Shown here piece after piece: positions 46,530 to 55,887 of a DNA stretch of 64,000 nt. The notes beneath the pieces were generated by a model. The model did not search any database, was not told the DNA's origin, and was given only the letters and a program-made list of their open reading frames with translations. Within the stretch, counting starts at the first letter, position 1, and each line of letters starts with the position of its first letter. Position numbers and translations under genes: made by a program. The stretch comes from Leptospiraceae bacterium (GTDB lineage: Bacteria; Spirochaetota; Leptospiria; Leptospirales; Leptospiraceae), in assembly GCA_016708435.1 (NCBI GenBank), contig JADJFV010000038.1:62001-126000 (forward strand), written 5' to 3'.

Positions 46530-48509
46530 CTAAGCGAGCGGCAAAGTGAAAGTAAACGTGCTGCCGACTCCGACTTCACTTGTCACCGAGATTTTACCCC
46601 CTAGCATTTCTACGAATTCTTTACAAAGAATCAGTCCAAGGCCTGTGCCTTTTTCATTTTCTGTTCCTCGTTTACTAAATTTAGAATCTATGCTAAAAAT
46701 CTTTTCGATATTTTCTGGCTCAATTCCGACACCTGAATCATTGATTGAAACTTCTAGGAAACCATTTTTAGATTCAGAGGATACTATTATTTTGCCGTTG
46801 GATCGCGTAAACTTAATTGCATTGGTTAGTATATTTCGAAGAATTGTGCTTATCAAAGACTCATCTGCATAAATAAGATCAGAACTGGATAGCTTTTGTT
46901 CTATACTAATATTTTTGTTAATTGCATTTGGATTTACAATTGGGATTGTTTCAGACAAAAGAGAATTAAAAGAGATCGTTTCATAATTAACGATGATTTC
47001 CCCTCTTTGGGATTGTGCCCATTGTATTAAATTATTGATTAACGACAAGGCTGAATTAGAGGAGCTAATAATCATTTGACTGTATTTCAAAAAAAGAGAA
47101 TCCTCTTCCTTATTACTTAGCCTAAACTTAGATTCCATGAATTCGGAGAGAGCTTTAATGCCAGCGAACGGATTACGAAGATCATGCGCAATTATGTTAA
47201 ACAATTTATCTTTAGTTGCATTTAGAAATTCTAGTTCCTGTGTTCTTTGCTGAAGAAATAGTTCTGCCTTTTTGCGAGCCGTAATGTCTACAAAACTAAC
47301 CACGATTTCAGATATTTCCCCCTCTTTATTTAGAGAAGGAAACCCATTGACTGATAACCATAAAATTTCCTCGGCAGAATGATGATGGGTTCCATATATA
47401 TTATTCTTGATGGGCTTTTTTGTTTTTAAGATTCTATTCACAGGGTATTCTTCTAGAGATAGCTGATTGCTATTTGAATCTAGGCAATTCCATAAAGAAG
47501 CAGTCAAGGGCTTGCCATCCATTTGAGACTCACTAATGCCGAGCAGTTCAACGGCGCGAGTATTATGCATTTTAATTGATGTATCAGGATAATAAACAAC
47601 TACGCCAGCCTCAATATTTGTAAGTAATCCGCGATATCTCATTTCACTTTCCAAAAGACTTTCCTGTCCCTTCTTGAGATCAGTTATGTCTAAAACAAGC
47701 GCATAAAATCCATTAACCTCTCCATTGGAAATGTCTGGGATGTATTGAACATAAATATAAGTAACCTGTCCATTTGGTTTGATGAGAGTTCTTTCGAATC
47801 TTTGCTGTTCTCCTTTTAATGCACCTATAATATATGGCTCGTTTGCTTGAAATAATTTTTCGCCTAGTAAGTCTTGTATGTGGATACCTTGCATTTGCTC
47901 CATAGTGCGACCAAACCAGGTAAGATAATGTTTATTGGAAAAAGCACATTTTAAATCGGATGTCCAGTAAGCAACCATCCCCGGAATATTATCCGTTATA
48001 GCTTTAATAATATTATGATTTCGTCTGAGATCTGCTTTTGCTCTTTGCAGCTCTGCATTTTGAATTTCTAGTTTTTTCTGATTTGCTCGAAGTTCTTCTT
48101 CTATTTGTTTTCTTGCTGTGATGTCTGTTTGTGACGAAAAGTATTGAGAAATATTTCCGTTGGAATCTCTTAATGGAACAATGGTAGTGGCTACCCAGAA
48201 TATGCTTCCATCCTTAGCTCGGTTTCTGATATCTCCGCACCAAGTTTTTCCATTTTTCAAATCAGAATACATATTTATAAAAAAATCTTTAGGGTGATAA
48301 TTTGAGTTAATGATGCGATGATTCTTTCCTATAATTTCTTCCTTCGAATATTTACTAATTTCACAAAACTTGGTGTTTGCGTAAGTGATTGCTCCAAAAA
48401 TATTTGTATTGGAAAGAATTGCATGTTGGTCAATAGCGAATTGCCGCTGAGATTCAAATAATCCATTTTCCAATGTGTAGTTTGCTGATTCATTTTCGTA
48501 ATTTCTCAT
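46530..48509 (-). CDS. PAS-rich sensor histidine kinase, paralog 1
   Basis: The 659-residue soluble kinase has three PAS/PAC units: one with 'AITYANTKFCEISKYSKEEIIGKNHRIINS', one near 165-285, and one near 290-410. A HisKA domain follows, with phospho-acceptor His in 'FNIIAHDLRNPFAG', then an HATPase ending 'GTGLGLILCKEFVEMLGGKI'. No membrane helix, so it senses an internal signal such as redox or a ligand. No response regulator lies nearby. AGGAGA precedes the ATG. Closely related in sequence to the two kinases that follow. Confidence 0.9.
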   Translation of the reverse strand: MRNYENESANYTLENGLFESQRQFAIDQHAILSNTNIFGAITYANTKFCEISKYSKEEIIGKNHRIINSNYHPKDFFINMYSDLKNGKTWCGDIRNRAKDGSIFWVATTIVPLRDSNGNISQYFSSQTDITARKQIEEELRANQKKLEIQNAELQRAKADLRRNHNIIKAITDNIPGMVAYWTSDLKCAFSNKHYLTWFGRTMEQMQGIHIQDLLGEKLFQANEPYIIGALKGEQQRFERTLIKPNGQVTYIYVQYIPDISNGEVNGFYALVLDITDLKKGQESLLESEMRYRGLLTNIEAGVVVYYPDTSIKMHNTRAVELLGISESQMDGKPLTASLWNCLDSNSNQLSLEEYPVNRILKTKKPIKNNIYGTHHHSAEEILWLSVNGFPSLNKEGEISEIVVSFVDITARKKAELFLQQRTQELEFLNATKDKLFNIIAHDLRNPFAGIKALSEFMESKFRLSNKEEDSLFLKYSQMIISSSNSALSLINNLIQWAQSQRGEIIVNYETISFNSLLSETIPIVNPNAINKNISIEQKLSSSDLIYADESLISTILRNILTNAIKFTRSNGKIIVSSESKNGFLEVSINDSGVGIEPENIEKIFSIDSKFSKRGTENEKGTGLGLILCKEFVEMLGGKISVTSEVGVGSTFTFTLPLA

Positions 48510-48603
48510 TTTGGTCTCCTATGGCTAAATTTAACTATTGTATTTTAGATTAAGATTCAAAATATTTTTTCAATAAAGAATTGTATGTCAAATGAATTTT
48601 TAA

Positions 48604-50226
48604 TTATTTTTGAGCTAGAGGCAAAGTGAAAGTAAACGTGCTTCCAATTCCTACGTTACTTGTTACCCATATTCTACCCCCTTGCAATTCTACGAATTCT
48701 TTACAGAGTATGAGTCCAAGACCAGTTCCTTTTTCATTATTCGTTCCTAAATTGCTAAATTTGGAATCTATTTTAAATATTTTTTCTAGGTTTTGCGGAT
48801 TCATTCCAATTCCAGAATCATTAACAGAAACTTCGAAGAAGCCATCTTTGTTTTTTGTGGATACTACTATTTTGCCATTGGTGTGAGTGAATTTAATTGC
48901 ATTGGTTAGTAGATTTCTAAGAACTGTAGTAATCAGGTATTCATCCGCATAGACAATGTCTTCTTCTGTTAGATCTGTTTCGATAGAAATATTTTTATTA
49001 AATGCATTTCCGCTTACGATTGGGATGGTAATAGAGACTAAGAAATTAAAAGAAACTTTCCTGTGGTTAACAGCAATATTCCCAGTTTGTGTTTTTGCCC
49101 ATTGTGCCAAGTTATCTATGAGAGAAAGCGCTGATTTTGAGGAGTTGAAAATCATATGCGTATATTTTAGAAATATGGATGCTTGTTCATTATTATTTTC
49201 AACCAGCGATGTCTGCATTATATCAGATAGGGACATGAGTCCTGCAAATGGATTACGCAGATCATGTGCGATGATATTGAAGAATTTGTCCTTTGTTTTG
49301 TTTGTTTTTTCCAATTCCTGAGTATAGGTTTGTAGTGTAAGCTCGATCTGTTTTCTCTCGCTGATGTCTATCATGGCGATAAGATATTGTGCCATACCAT
49401 CGTTATCCGTAAAACTAACTAATTCTAACTGCACCCAGAAAATTGTCTCGTTCTTTTTTTTCATTCTAACCTCGAATGATTTGGGATTGCCTGTTTCCTT
49501 AACATTTTTAAGAAAGAGATTAAGCATATCATGTTCTTCTGGCAGAATAAAATCATAAATTTTCAGTTTAGTTATTTCCAGATGAGAATAATCAAGCTTA
49601 CCCATAAGAGCAAGATTTGCTTCTTGCAAAGATCCATCTTCATTGATAGTGCAATAACCAATTGGGGCTAAGTAGAATATATCCAAATAACGGGAATGCA
49701 TTAAATACATTTCTTTTTGTGCATGGCGCAATTTATCATTTTGTTCTTTTAATAATTGTTGGCTTGTAAATAATTCTTCTTCCATATTTTTTCTATGGGT
49801 GATATCGGTTCTAGATGCAAAGTATTCTAAGATATTTCCTTCTTTATCTTTTATTGGAACAATGGTAGTGGCTACCCAGAATATACTTCCATCTTTAGCT
49901 TTGTTTCTGATTTCTCCTCGCCAAATCTCTCCTTTTTTTAAAGTGGAGTATAAATTTTCGAAAAAAAATTTTGAGTGGTATCCTGAGTTTATGATGCGGT
50001 GGGATTTGCCGATTAATTCTTCTCTTGAGTATTTACTAATCTCGCAGCATCGCTCGTTGACATAGAGTATATTTCCTTCTAAATCTGTAGTTGTAAGAAT
50101 GGAATGCTGGTCAATAGCTGATTGGCGCATCAGGACTTTATTGATAGCTTTCTGTATATTCGCTAAGTCTTCTAAAATGATTGAATTTTCTTCTAATAAA
50201 CCTTCTAAGTATTCTATAGTTTTCAT
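48604..50226 (-). CDS. PAS sensor histidine kinase, paralog 2
   Basis: The 540-residue kinase has two PAS/PAC units (about 33-150 and 175-300), the H-box 'FFNIIAHDLRNPFAGL' and a full HATPase domain ending 'GSTFTFTLPLAQK'. It lacks the third PAS of its neighbours. Soluble and orphan. The ribosome site is weak (GGTAAG). The C-terminal half is nearly parallel to paralogs 1 and 3, which implies tandem duplication. Confidence 0.9.
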   Translation of the reverse strand: MKTIEYLEGLLEENSIILEDLANIQKAINKVLMRQSAIDQHSILTTTDLEGNILYVNERCCEISKYSREELIGKSHRIINSGYHSKFFFENLYSTLKKGEIWRGEIRNKAKDGSIFWVATTIVPIKDKEGNILEYFASRTDITHRKNMEEELFTSQQLLKEQNDKLRHAQKEMYLMHSRYLDIFYLAPIGYCTINEDGSLQEANLALMGKLDYSHLEITKLKIYDFILPEEHDMLNLFLKNVKETGNPKSFEVRMKKKNETIFWVQLELVSFTDNDGMAQYLIAMIDISERKQIELTLQTYTQELEKTNKTKDKFFNIIAHDLRNPFAGLMSLSDIMQTSLVENNNEQASIFLKYTHMIFNSSKSALSLIDNLAQWAKTQTGNIAVNHRKVSFNFLVSITIPIVSGNAFNKNISIETDLTEEDIVYADEYLITTVLRNLLTNAIKFTHTNGKIVVSTKNKDGFFEVSVNDSGIGMNPQNLEKIFKIDSKFSNLGTNNEKGTGLGLILCKEFVELQGGRIWVTSNVGIGSTFTFTLPLAQK

Positions 50227-50553
50227 GTCTTACCAGTTATCCTTATATTACGACTTGTCATTCTTATAATCGAAAGTAAAAAAAGAAAGAAACCTATGAT
50301 AAACTGTCGTTTTAAAGTAATTACTTGTCTATTAAAAAAATAATTCCGCTTAAAAAATCTTAAATATGGAGTTTTTTTTATGTAGCTTCTTGGAACCTTG
50401 CAATGTTTTAATCGTAGCAACTAATCTCTACTTGATTTTCCTTAACTTAACAGAATTCGATGGCTATTCTTTCAAAATATCGAATAGCAGTTCTCATTCA
50501 CTCATATAGCATAACGTTACCCATATCTTTTTGTTCTAAGTGAAATATTCAAA

Positions 50554-50716
50554 GATTACCACCGATGGACAGGCGAAGGCGTAGGTCGCGAATACTTGGA
50601 GCGAAGGGGGGAAGAGCACCGATAAAACGATACGATATTGATTTAATAATCGTGATTTGGTATGAATCCATATCGTTTTTTTATCGTTCTTTTATCAGTG
50701 TTAATCGGTGGTAATC
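50554..50716. repeat. GATTACCACCGAT inverted repeat with internal stems
   Basis: Arms GATTACCACCGAT (50554-50566) and its exact complement (50704-50716) enclose further complementary stretches (ATCGTATCGTTTTATC-like). The left half carries an extra GC-rich segment of about 45 bp. The rest of the gap 50227-50748 shows no gene; a 65-codon frame at 50223-50420 has no support. Confidence 0.55.
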
Positions 50717-50748
50717 AGTTTCTTATTATTTGTGGGTAACGTTATGAC

Positions 50749-52662
50749 TCATTTAGCGAGGGGTAAACTAAAAGTAAACCTGCTTCCGATTCCGACTTCA
50801 CTTGTAACCCAGATTTTACCACCCTGCATTTCTACGAATTCTTTGCAGAGGATTAGTCCAAGTCCAGTTCCTTTTTCTTTGTCGGTTCCTAGTTTGCTGA
50901 ATTTGGAATCTATTCTAAATATTTTTTCTAGGTTCTTAGTTTCAATTCCAACTCCTGAATCGTTCACAGAAATTTCCAAGAAGTTATTCTTACTTTCTGT
51001 GGATACTATTATTTTACCGTTAGGATGAGTAAACTTAATTGCATTTGTAAGAAGATTTCGAAGAATTGTGCTCACTAAGGATTCATCTGCGTAAATTCTA
51101 TCCGTTGTCGCTAATGCTTTTTTGATTGCAATATTTTTCTTAAATGCGTTTCCACTTATAATTGGAATTGTATAAGAGAGTATATAATCAAAAGAAATAT
51201 TTTCAGGTTTAACTTTAATATTTCCTGTTTGCGCTTTTGCCCATTCCATTAAATTCTCAAGTAAGGTAAATGCAGATTTTGCGGAGGTTTGAATCATTTG
51301 CGTATACTTTAAAAATTCGGATGACCTTTCGTTGTTATCTCGTGTAAGCTCTGCTTCTAAAATTTCGGAGATTCCTGTAATTCCAATGAACGGATTACGA
51401 AGATCATGCGCTATGATATTAAAAAATTTATCTTTTGTATTGTTTAAAATTTCCAGCTCTTGAGCGTGTTTCTGAAGTGCTTCTTCTGCTTGTTTGCGCT
51501 CGGTAATGTCATTTGCTGCGCCAAATATTTGTTTGACCGAACCATCGCTTAGTCGTTTGTATATAATTTCGGTGCTCTCGATCCAATGCCAGAGACCATC
51601 TTTACTTTTCATTCTGTATTGATGAACTATTTGTGCATTGTCTTTAGTGTTTTTATATAGTGGATAAATTTTTTCTATGAATGCTGAACGGTCTTCTGGG
51701 TGCATCAATAAGAAAAGAGCTTGGCTCCCAAAACCTTGGATTTCATTTCTTGAGTATCCGAGAATTCGCTCTATACCTTCGTTGCTAAATACGTTTCGTC
51801 GTTCGATAATATCGTGGATATAAAGTATGCTAGGATTTAGATTTAATAAAGACTCCACAAATTTGCTTTTCTCAATCATCTCGACTTCCATTTTTCTTCG
51901 CTCGGTAATATCAATGAAGCTAATTACGATTTCAGATATTTCGTCATCTGTTTGGAAAACTGGAAAGCCATCAGCCGAAACCCAGATGACATCATTAGCC
52001 GCTCGTTCAATGCCAAATATTCTATTCTTTATTGGTTTTTTTGTGAATAGAATTTCATTCACAGGGTATCTATCTAACGGTAATTGACTATTATCCTCAT
52101 ATAAAAATTTCCAATATGGGTCATTTGCCTGTTTACCTCGCATTTGTCCATCGTCTAATCCTAATAATTCGGAAGCCCTTGGATTATTCTTTATAATGGA
52201 AGTGTCAGGCGCATGAACGATCACTCCTGCGTCAAGATTGGCTAATAGACCACGATATCTTTGTTCACTGATACGCATTGCCTCTTCGGCTTGTTTTCTT
52301 TTGGTATTGACGATTCGAATTGCAAAGTATTGATCAATGATTCCTTGTTCATTTTTCAGTGGAGTAATCATTGTGGATACCCAATAGTAGCTTCCATCTT
52401 TTGCGCGGTTTCGAATATCACCTTGCCAGACTTCGCCTTTTGTAATTGCAGAATACATATCTTCAAAAAATTCTTTTGGATGATAACCTGAATTGATAAT
52501 GCGATGATTGCTGCCAATTAACTCTTCTCTTGTGTATTGGCTAATTTCACAGAACTGATCGTTGACGTAGGTAATCGTTCCATTCAAATCCGTAATGGCA
52601 AGGATTGCATGTTTACCAATTGTTTTTTTGTAGTGGTCTGAAATATTATCATCGCCTATCAT
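50749..52662 (-). CDS. PAS-rich sensor histidine kinase, paralog 3
   Basis: The 637-residue kinase has three PAS units (about 15-130, 130-255 and 260-395), the third of a different type ('ERILGYSRNEIQGFGSQALFLLMHPEDRSAF'). The H-box is 'FFNIIAHDLRNPFIG', followed by a complete HATPase. Soluble, orphan, and with a weak ribosome site. PAS 1 and 2 align with those of paralog 1 while the third differs, suggesting domain shuffling after duplication. Confidence 0.9.
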   Translation of the reverse strand: MIGDDNISDHYKKTIGKHAILAITDLNGTITYVNDQFCEISQYTREELIGSNHRIINSGYHPKEFFEDMYSAITKGEVWQGDIRNRAKDGSYYWVSTMITPLKNEQGIIDQYFAIRIVNTKRKQAEEAMRISEQRYRGLLANLDAGVIVHAPDTSIIKNNPRASELLGLDDGQMRGKQANDPYWKFLYEDNSQLPLDRYPVNEILFTKKPIKNRIFGIERAANDVIWVSADGFPVFQTDDEISEIVISFIDITERRKMEVEMIEKSKFVESLLNLNPSILYIHDIIERRNVFSNEGIERILGYSRNEIQGFGSQALFLLMHPEDRSAFIEKIYPLYKNTKDNAQIVHQYRMKSKDGLWHWIESTEIIYKRLSDGSVKQIFGAANDITERKQAEEALQKHAQELEILNNTKDKFFNIIAHDLRNPFIGITGISEILEAELTRDNNERSSEFLKYTQMIQTSAKSAFTLLENLMEWAKAQTGNIKVKPENISFDYILSYTIPIISGNAFKKNIAIKKALATTDRIYADESLVSTILRNLLTNAIKFTHPNGKIIVSTESKNNFLEISVNDSGVGIETKNLEKIFRIDSKFSKLGTDKEKGTGLGLILCKEFVEMQGGKIWVTSEVGIGSRFTFSLPLAK

Positions 52663-52785
52663 TCGTAAATTATGTATCAGAATCCTTTAAAAGTAAAGAA
52701 AATTTTGGTGGATATGTAAATAAAGGTATTCCTTTTCATTCGTAGCGGCAAATTACTGTTTGACAATAAAAGAGTGAGATTATTA

Positions 52786-52911
52786 ATGGTAAACAGATTT
52801 GGATTTTTTGTTTCAGCATTGATTATTGTTTCTTTGAGTATTTGCATTTATCTGCCTCTTCTCTCACAGTTCTCGTTAAAAAGACAAAAAGATTTTACAG
52901 CAGGGTTTTGA
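52786..52911 (+). CDS. Possible 41-residue single-helix peptide
   Basis: A short frame encodes a basic start, one hydrophobic helix ('FFVSALIIVSLSICIYLPLL') and a charged tail. A TTGACA box lies at 52760-52765, but it is too close to the ATG for a standard promoter, and there is no clear ribosome site. It is the only candidate in the 323-bp gap 52663-52985. Weak. Confidence 0.25.
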   Translation: MVNRFGFFVSALIIVSLSICIYLPLLSQFSLKRQKDFTAGF

Positions 52912-52985
52912 TTTTTCTTGTCTTAACATTAAAAATTTCCGCTTTTCTATAATTCTCCAGACCAAAAAATTTTAAGGATTTAAAT

Positions 52986-53321
52986 ATGAATATTTACGTA
53001 GGCAACTTAACATACGAAGCAACAGAAAATGATGTAAGACAACTTTTTGAAACATTTGGAGAAGTTACATCAGTAAAAATTATCACAGACAAATACACTG
53101 GTCAATCTCGTGGGATTGGATTTATCGAAATGACAAATAAAAAAGAAGCGTTAGCCGCTATCAGTGATTTAAATGATAAAGAACTAAAAGGCCGTGCTTT
53201 AAAAGTAAACGAAGCTCAACCTAAAAAAACATATGATGACAACGGTGGCGGTGGAAACCGTGGTGGTGGATATGGCGGCGGTGGTGGAAGAGACCGTGAT
53301 CGTGGTCGCAGAAACTACTAA
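52986..53321 (+). CDS. Glycine-rich RRM RNA-binding protein
   Basis: The 111-residue protein has one RRM domain (1-78) with RNP2 'IYVGNL' and RNP1 'RGIGFIEM', then a Gly/Arg tail ('GGGYGGGGGRDRDRGRR'). Bacterial proteins of this kind bind single-stranded RNA and are often cold-induced chaperones. AAGGA precedes the ATG. It is monocistronic and followed by a strong terminator. Confidence 0.93.
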   Translation: MNIYVGNLTYEATENDVRQLFETFGEVTSVKIITDKYTGQSRGIGFIEMTNKKEALAAISDLNDKELKGRALKVNEAQPKKTYDDNGGGGNRGGGYGGGGGRDRDRGRRNY

Positions 53322-53399
53322 TCGGTAAATTAAGATTTGCCACAGAGGCACTGAGACACAGAGGTTTTTATTTAATCTTTTTGTTTTAAGCCTTGTAAG

Positions 53400-53435
53400 A
53401 GTCCCTGTTTCATTCGTGAGATAGGGACTTTTTTT
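53400..53435 (+). terminator. Rho-independent terminator of the RRM gene
   Basis: Stem AGTCCCT / AGGGACT (53400-53406 and 53423-53429) with a 16-nt loop is followed by a run of seven T (53429-53435). It lies about 80 bp past the stop, beyond a TTGCCACAGAGGC repeat. Confidence 0.85.
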
Positions 53436-53493
53436 ATTTTGTTGTCATCACTGATATTTTCTGCTTATCGCTATTGTAAGTTAAGGATCTATA

Positions 53494-53627
53494 CAGTCAT
53501 TTCGAACATCGCGTGTCGGCTGGATTTGCAACTAAACAAATAGGTGGATGTGAGAAATCTATCTGACAAAAATGCGATAGTTTTAAGCAAGATAGACCTC
53601 TCACGATGATGCAGTTCGAGGTGACAG
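53494..53627. repeat. Dispersed palindromic repeat, copy D
   Basis: Left end CAGTCATTTCGAAC, inner arms GTGAGAAATCTATC and GATAGACCTCTCAC, right end GTTCGAGGTGACAG. It fills the gap between the RRM terminator and the convergent UXS-like gene. Confidence 0.75.
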
Positions 53628-53635
53628 GGGTAAAT

Positions 53636-54574
53636 CTACTTCTTAATCTCACCCTGGAAATACTTGATTGTTCTTTTTAAGCCTTCTACTAAAGGAACAG
53701 TAAATTTATAACCGAGCTTTTCTTTGGCAAGAGAGAGATCAGGACGACGGCGAGCAGGATCATCTTGAGGAAGAGGATTGTAAATAATTTTAGATTTTGA
53801 TTTAGTGAGTTTGATTACAAGCTCTGCTAATTCTTTTACTGTAAATTCGTCCGAATTACCGAGATTAACCGGTCCGGAAAAACTATCCTGGTTCATCATA
53901 GCAACAATTCCATTGACTAAATCATCTACGAAACAAAAAGAACGAGTTTGACTTCCGTCTCCATAAATCGTAATGTCTTTGCCGGATAAAGCTTGTACGA
54001 TGAAGTTACTTACTACACGACCATCATTTGCAAGCATACGAGGACCGTAGGTATTAAAGATGCGGATAACACGGATATCCACTTTATGTTGTCTATGATA
54101 ATCAAAGCAAAGTGTTTCAGAAATTCTTTTTCCTTCATCATAGCAACTTCGAATTCCAATCGTGTTTACATTTCCCCAATAGGTTTCTTTTTGCGGGTGT
54201 TCGAGTGGGTTTCCGTATACTTCACTAGTGGAGGCTTGGAGGATACGCGCTCTTACCTTCTTGGCAAGACCGAGCATATTCATCATTCCTAAAACGTTAG
54301 TCTTAATCGTTGAGATTGCATTGTATTGGTAGTGAACGGGAGAAGCAGGGCAGGCAAAATTATAAATCTGATCTACCTCTGCTCTAAATTCATTTACAAT
54401 ATCATGTCTTATCATTTCAAAGTTTGGATTTTTCAATAGGTGTTGGATATTTTTTTTTCTTCCCGTGAAATAATTGTCAACGGATAATACCTCGTTGCCT
54501 TCTTTTAAAAGCTTCTCACATAGATGAGAACCAATAAATCCTGCTCCGCCTGTTATTAGAATACGTTTACTCAT
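53636..54574 (-). CDS. UDP-glucuronate decarboxylase-like SDR epimerase
   Basis: The 312-residue extended SDR has NAD motif 'ITGGAGFIGSHLCEKLL' and catalytic Tyr/Lys in 'SCYDEGKR', which is typical of UDP-glucuronate decarboxylase (UXS). 'FNTYGPRM' and 'GDGSQTRSFCFVDDL' bind the nucleotide sugar. The product would be UDP-xylose for surface polysaccharide. It overlaps the preceding membrane-peptidase gene by 8 bp, and its start codon is preceded by GAAAGAG. Last gene of the envelope unit that begins at 59540. A related dTDP-glucose dehydratase activity is less likely. Confidence 0.88.
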   Translation of the reverse strand: MSKRILITGGAGFIGSHLCEKLLKEGNEVLSVDNYFTGRKKNIQHLLKNPNFEMIRHDIVNEFRAEVDQIYNFACPASPVHYQYNAISTIKTNVLGMMNMLGLAKKVRARILQASTSEVYGNPLEHPQKETYWGNVNTIGIRSCYDEGKRISETLCFDYHRQHKVDIRVIRIFNTYGPRMLANDGRVVSNFIVQALSGKDITIYGDGSQTRSFCFVDDLVNGIVAMMNQDSFSGPVNLGNSDEFTVKELAELVIKLTKSKSKIIYNPLPQDDPARRRPDLSLAKEKLGYKFTVPLVEGLKRTIKYFQGEIKK

Positions 54575-55421
54575 GCTCTTTCATTCCTTCTTTCTTTAAT
54601 TGTGTTGCCCAGTCTTTGTCTAACGGTTTTCCGTTTAGATCAAGACCTCTAGATAAAAACCATTGTGCCACATCGGGCTCTACTTTGGCTTCTGCGAATT
54701 GTCTTTTTAATTTACTCATTCTTGCAAAGGGGTCTTTCTCTGTAAAAGTTTTTTTTACAAGAGTTCCTAAAATAAATAGACTAATCGATGACCAGATGAC
54801 TGCGATTAGAATGCCAAATTCTTTTAGATTTAATCCAAATAGCTTTTCTTTTTTTCCAAGAATCCAACTCGCTAAAATTCCTGCATCTGTATGATGGATG
54901 TGATTGGTGAAGTCTACAAGATCATAAATACTGTAAAGAGATACACTTGTGCCTAAAAATATTAATGTGAGAGAAGAAATTTCTCTGCTGGTAAATGATA
55001 AGATAACAAAGATTATCCCAAATCGAATTCCGGTGTTATAGGTAAAATCATGATTAGCCGAATAGAAATGTGTGAATAGAATGAGAAAGATTCCAACAAA
55101 TCCTAAGAATTGTTTTGCATGTTTTTTATCAAATCCTCTATTTAATAATACTCCACCGAGTAGCGATGAACCGATATAACCCGCTGAGACTACGAATAAA
55201 AAGGAAGCCTGCATTTTGCCGGAGATAACTGTCTCTCCTGTTTCATTTCCATGGATGAATATTCTTTCGACTACACCGCCGGTGAGAAGGGCAGCAGAGG
55301 CATGACAGATTTCATGGAATAATACAATAACTGCTTTTAGGTAAGTCATTGCCTGGAAATTCCAGAAGGCTATGAGTGTTAATATAATAGATAAAAAGAA
55401 AATTATTTTCTGCGATCTCAT
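54567..55421 (-). CDS. M50B-type membrane metallopeptidase-like protein
   Basis: The 284-residue protein has about seven helices and an HEXXH zinc site, 'VLFHEICHASAALLTGG', in the second helix, as in the M50B-like family. The C-terminus (about 235-284) is soluble and helical. M50 proteins cut substrates within the membrane, though for this subfamily proteolysis is unproven. It starts 1 bp after the secreted-protein gene and overlaps the UXS gene. Confidence 0.75.
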   Translation of the reverse strand: MRSQKIIFFLSIILTLIAFWNFQAMTYLKAVIVLFHEICHASAALLTGGVVERIFIHGNETGETVISGKMQASFLFVVSAGYIGSSLLGGVLLNRGFDKKHAKQFLGFVGIFLILFTHFYSANHDFTYNTGIRFGIIFVILSFTSREISSLTLIFLGTSVSLYSIYDLVDFTNHIHHTDAGILASWILGKKEKLFGLNLKEFGILIAVIWSSISLFILGTLVKKTFTEKDPFARMSKLKRQFAEAKVEPDVAQWFLSRGLDLNGKPLDKDWATQLKKEGMKEHE

Positions 55422-55422
55422 C

Positions 55423-55887
55423 CTATTCTCCCACTCCTACGTGAATTGGGTCATAGGTAAAATAATAGTATCCCCCATTTTTATCTGTCAGTTCAATATG
55501 ATGGGATTTATCCTTTTTAAAAAAGAGAATGGATTTTACAGTGAAACTTCCATCGGCAGTATGTAATTCCGGATTGACAATCTTTTTTGTTTCATCCACA
55601 AACATCAAATTTAACTCATTTTTCTTGGCATTCTTATCGTGAATAAGTTTAATTGTCTCGGAAAGTTTTTTGTCTAGGTTATAGCAATCTACTAGTTCAA
55701 TGTTCTTGTATTGGATAACATCACTTAGCTTCACACGACAGAGTCTATGTGATTTTAAATTGAGCTTTATCTTAAAAGGTTTTCCCGTAAGATAATAAAA
55801 CGGAAGTGGATTTCTTTCTTCCACACCAACTAAACAAAATGGAATCAAGAATCCAATTAAAAGTAATTTGTAAAATAGTTTATTCAT
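55423..55887 (-). CDS. Secreted protein, unknown function
   Basis: The 154-residue protein has a signal peptide ('LLLIGFLIPFCLVG') and a beta-rich body with two cysteines ('HRLCRV' and 'ELVDCYNL') likely paired. No family recognised. It overlaps the end of the preceding gene by 8 bp and is 1 bp from the peptidase-like gene, so it belongs to the same operon. Confidence 0.7.
   Translation of the reverse strand: MNKLFYKLLLIGFLIPFCLVGVEERNPLPFYYLTGKPFKIKLNLKSHRLCRVKLSDVIQYKNIELVDCYNLDKKLSETIKLIHDKNAKKNELNLMFVDETKKIVNPELHTADGSFTVKSILFFKKDKSHHIELTDKNGGYYYFTYDPIHVGVGE

Noticed and set aside
50223..50420. 65-codon minus-strand frame upstream of kinase paralog 2
   Set aside because: Basic, low-complexity product without a ribosome site, in an AT-rich gap; no support as a gene.
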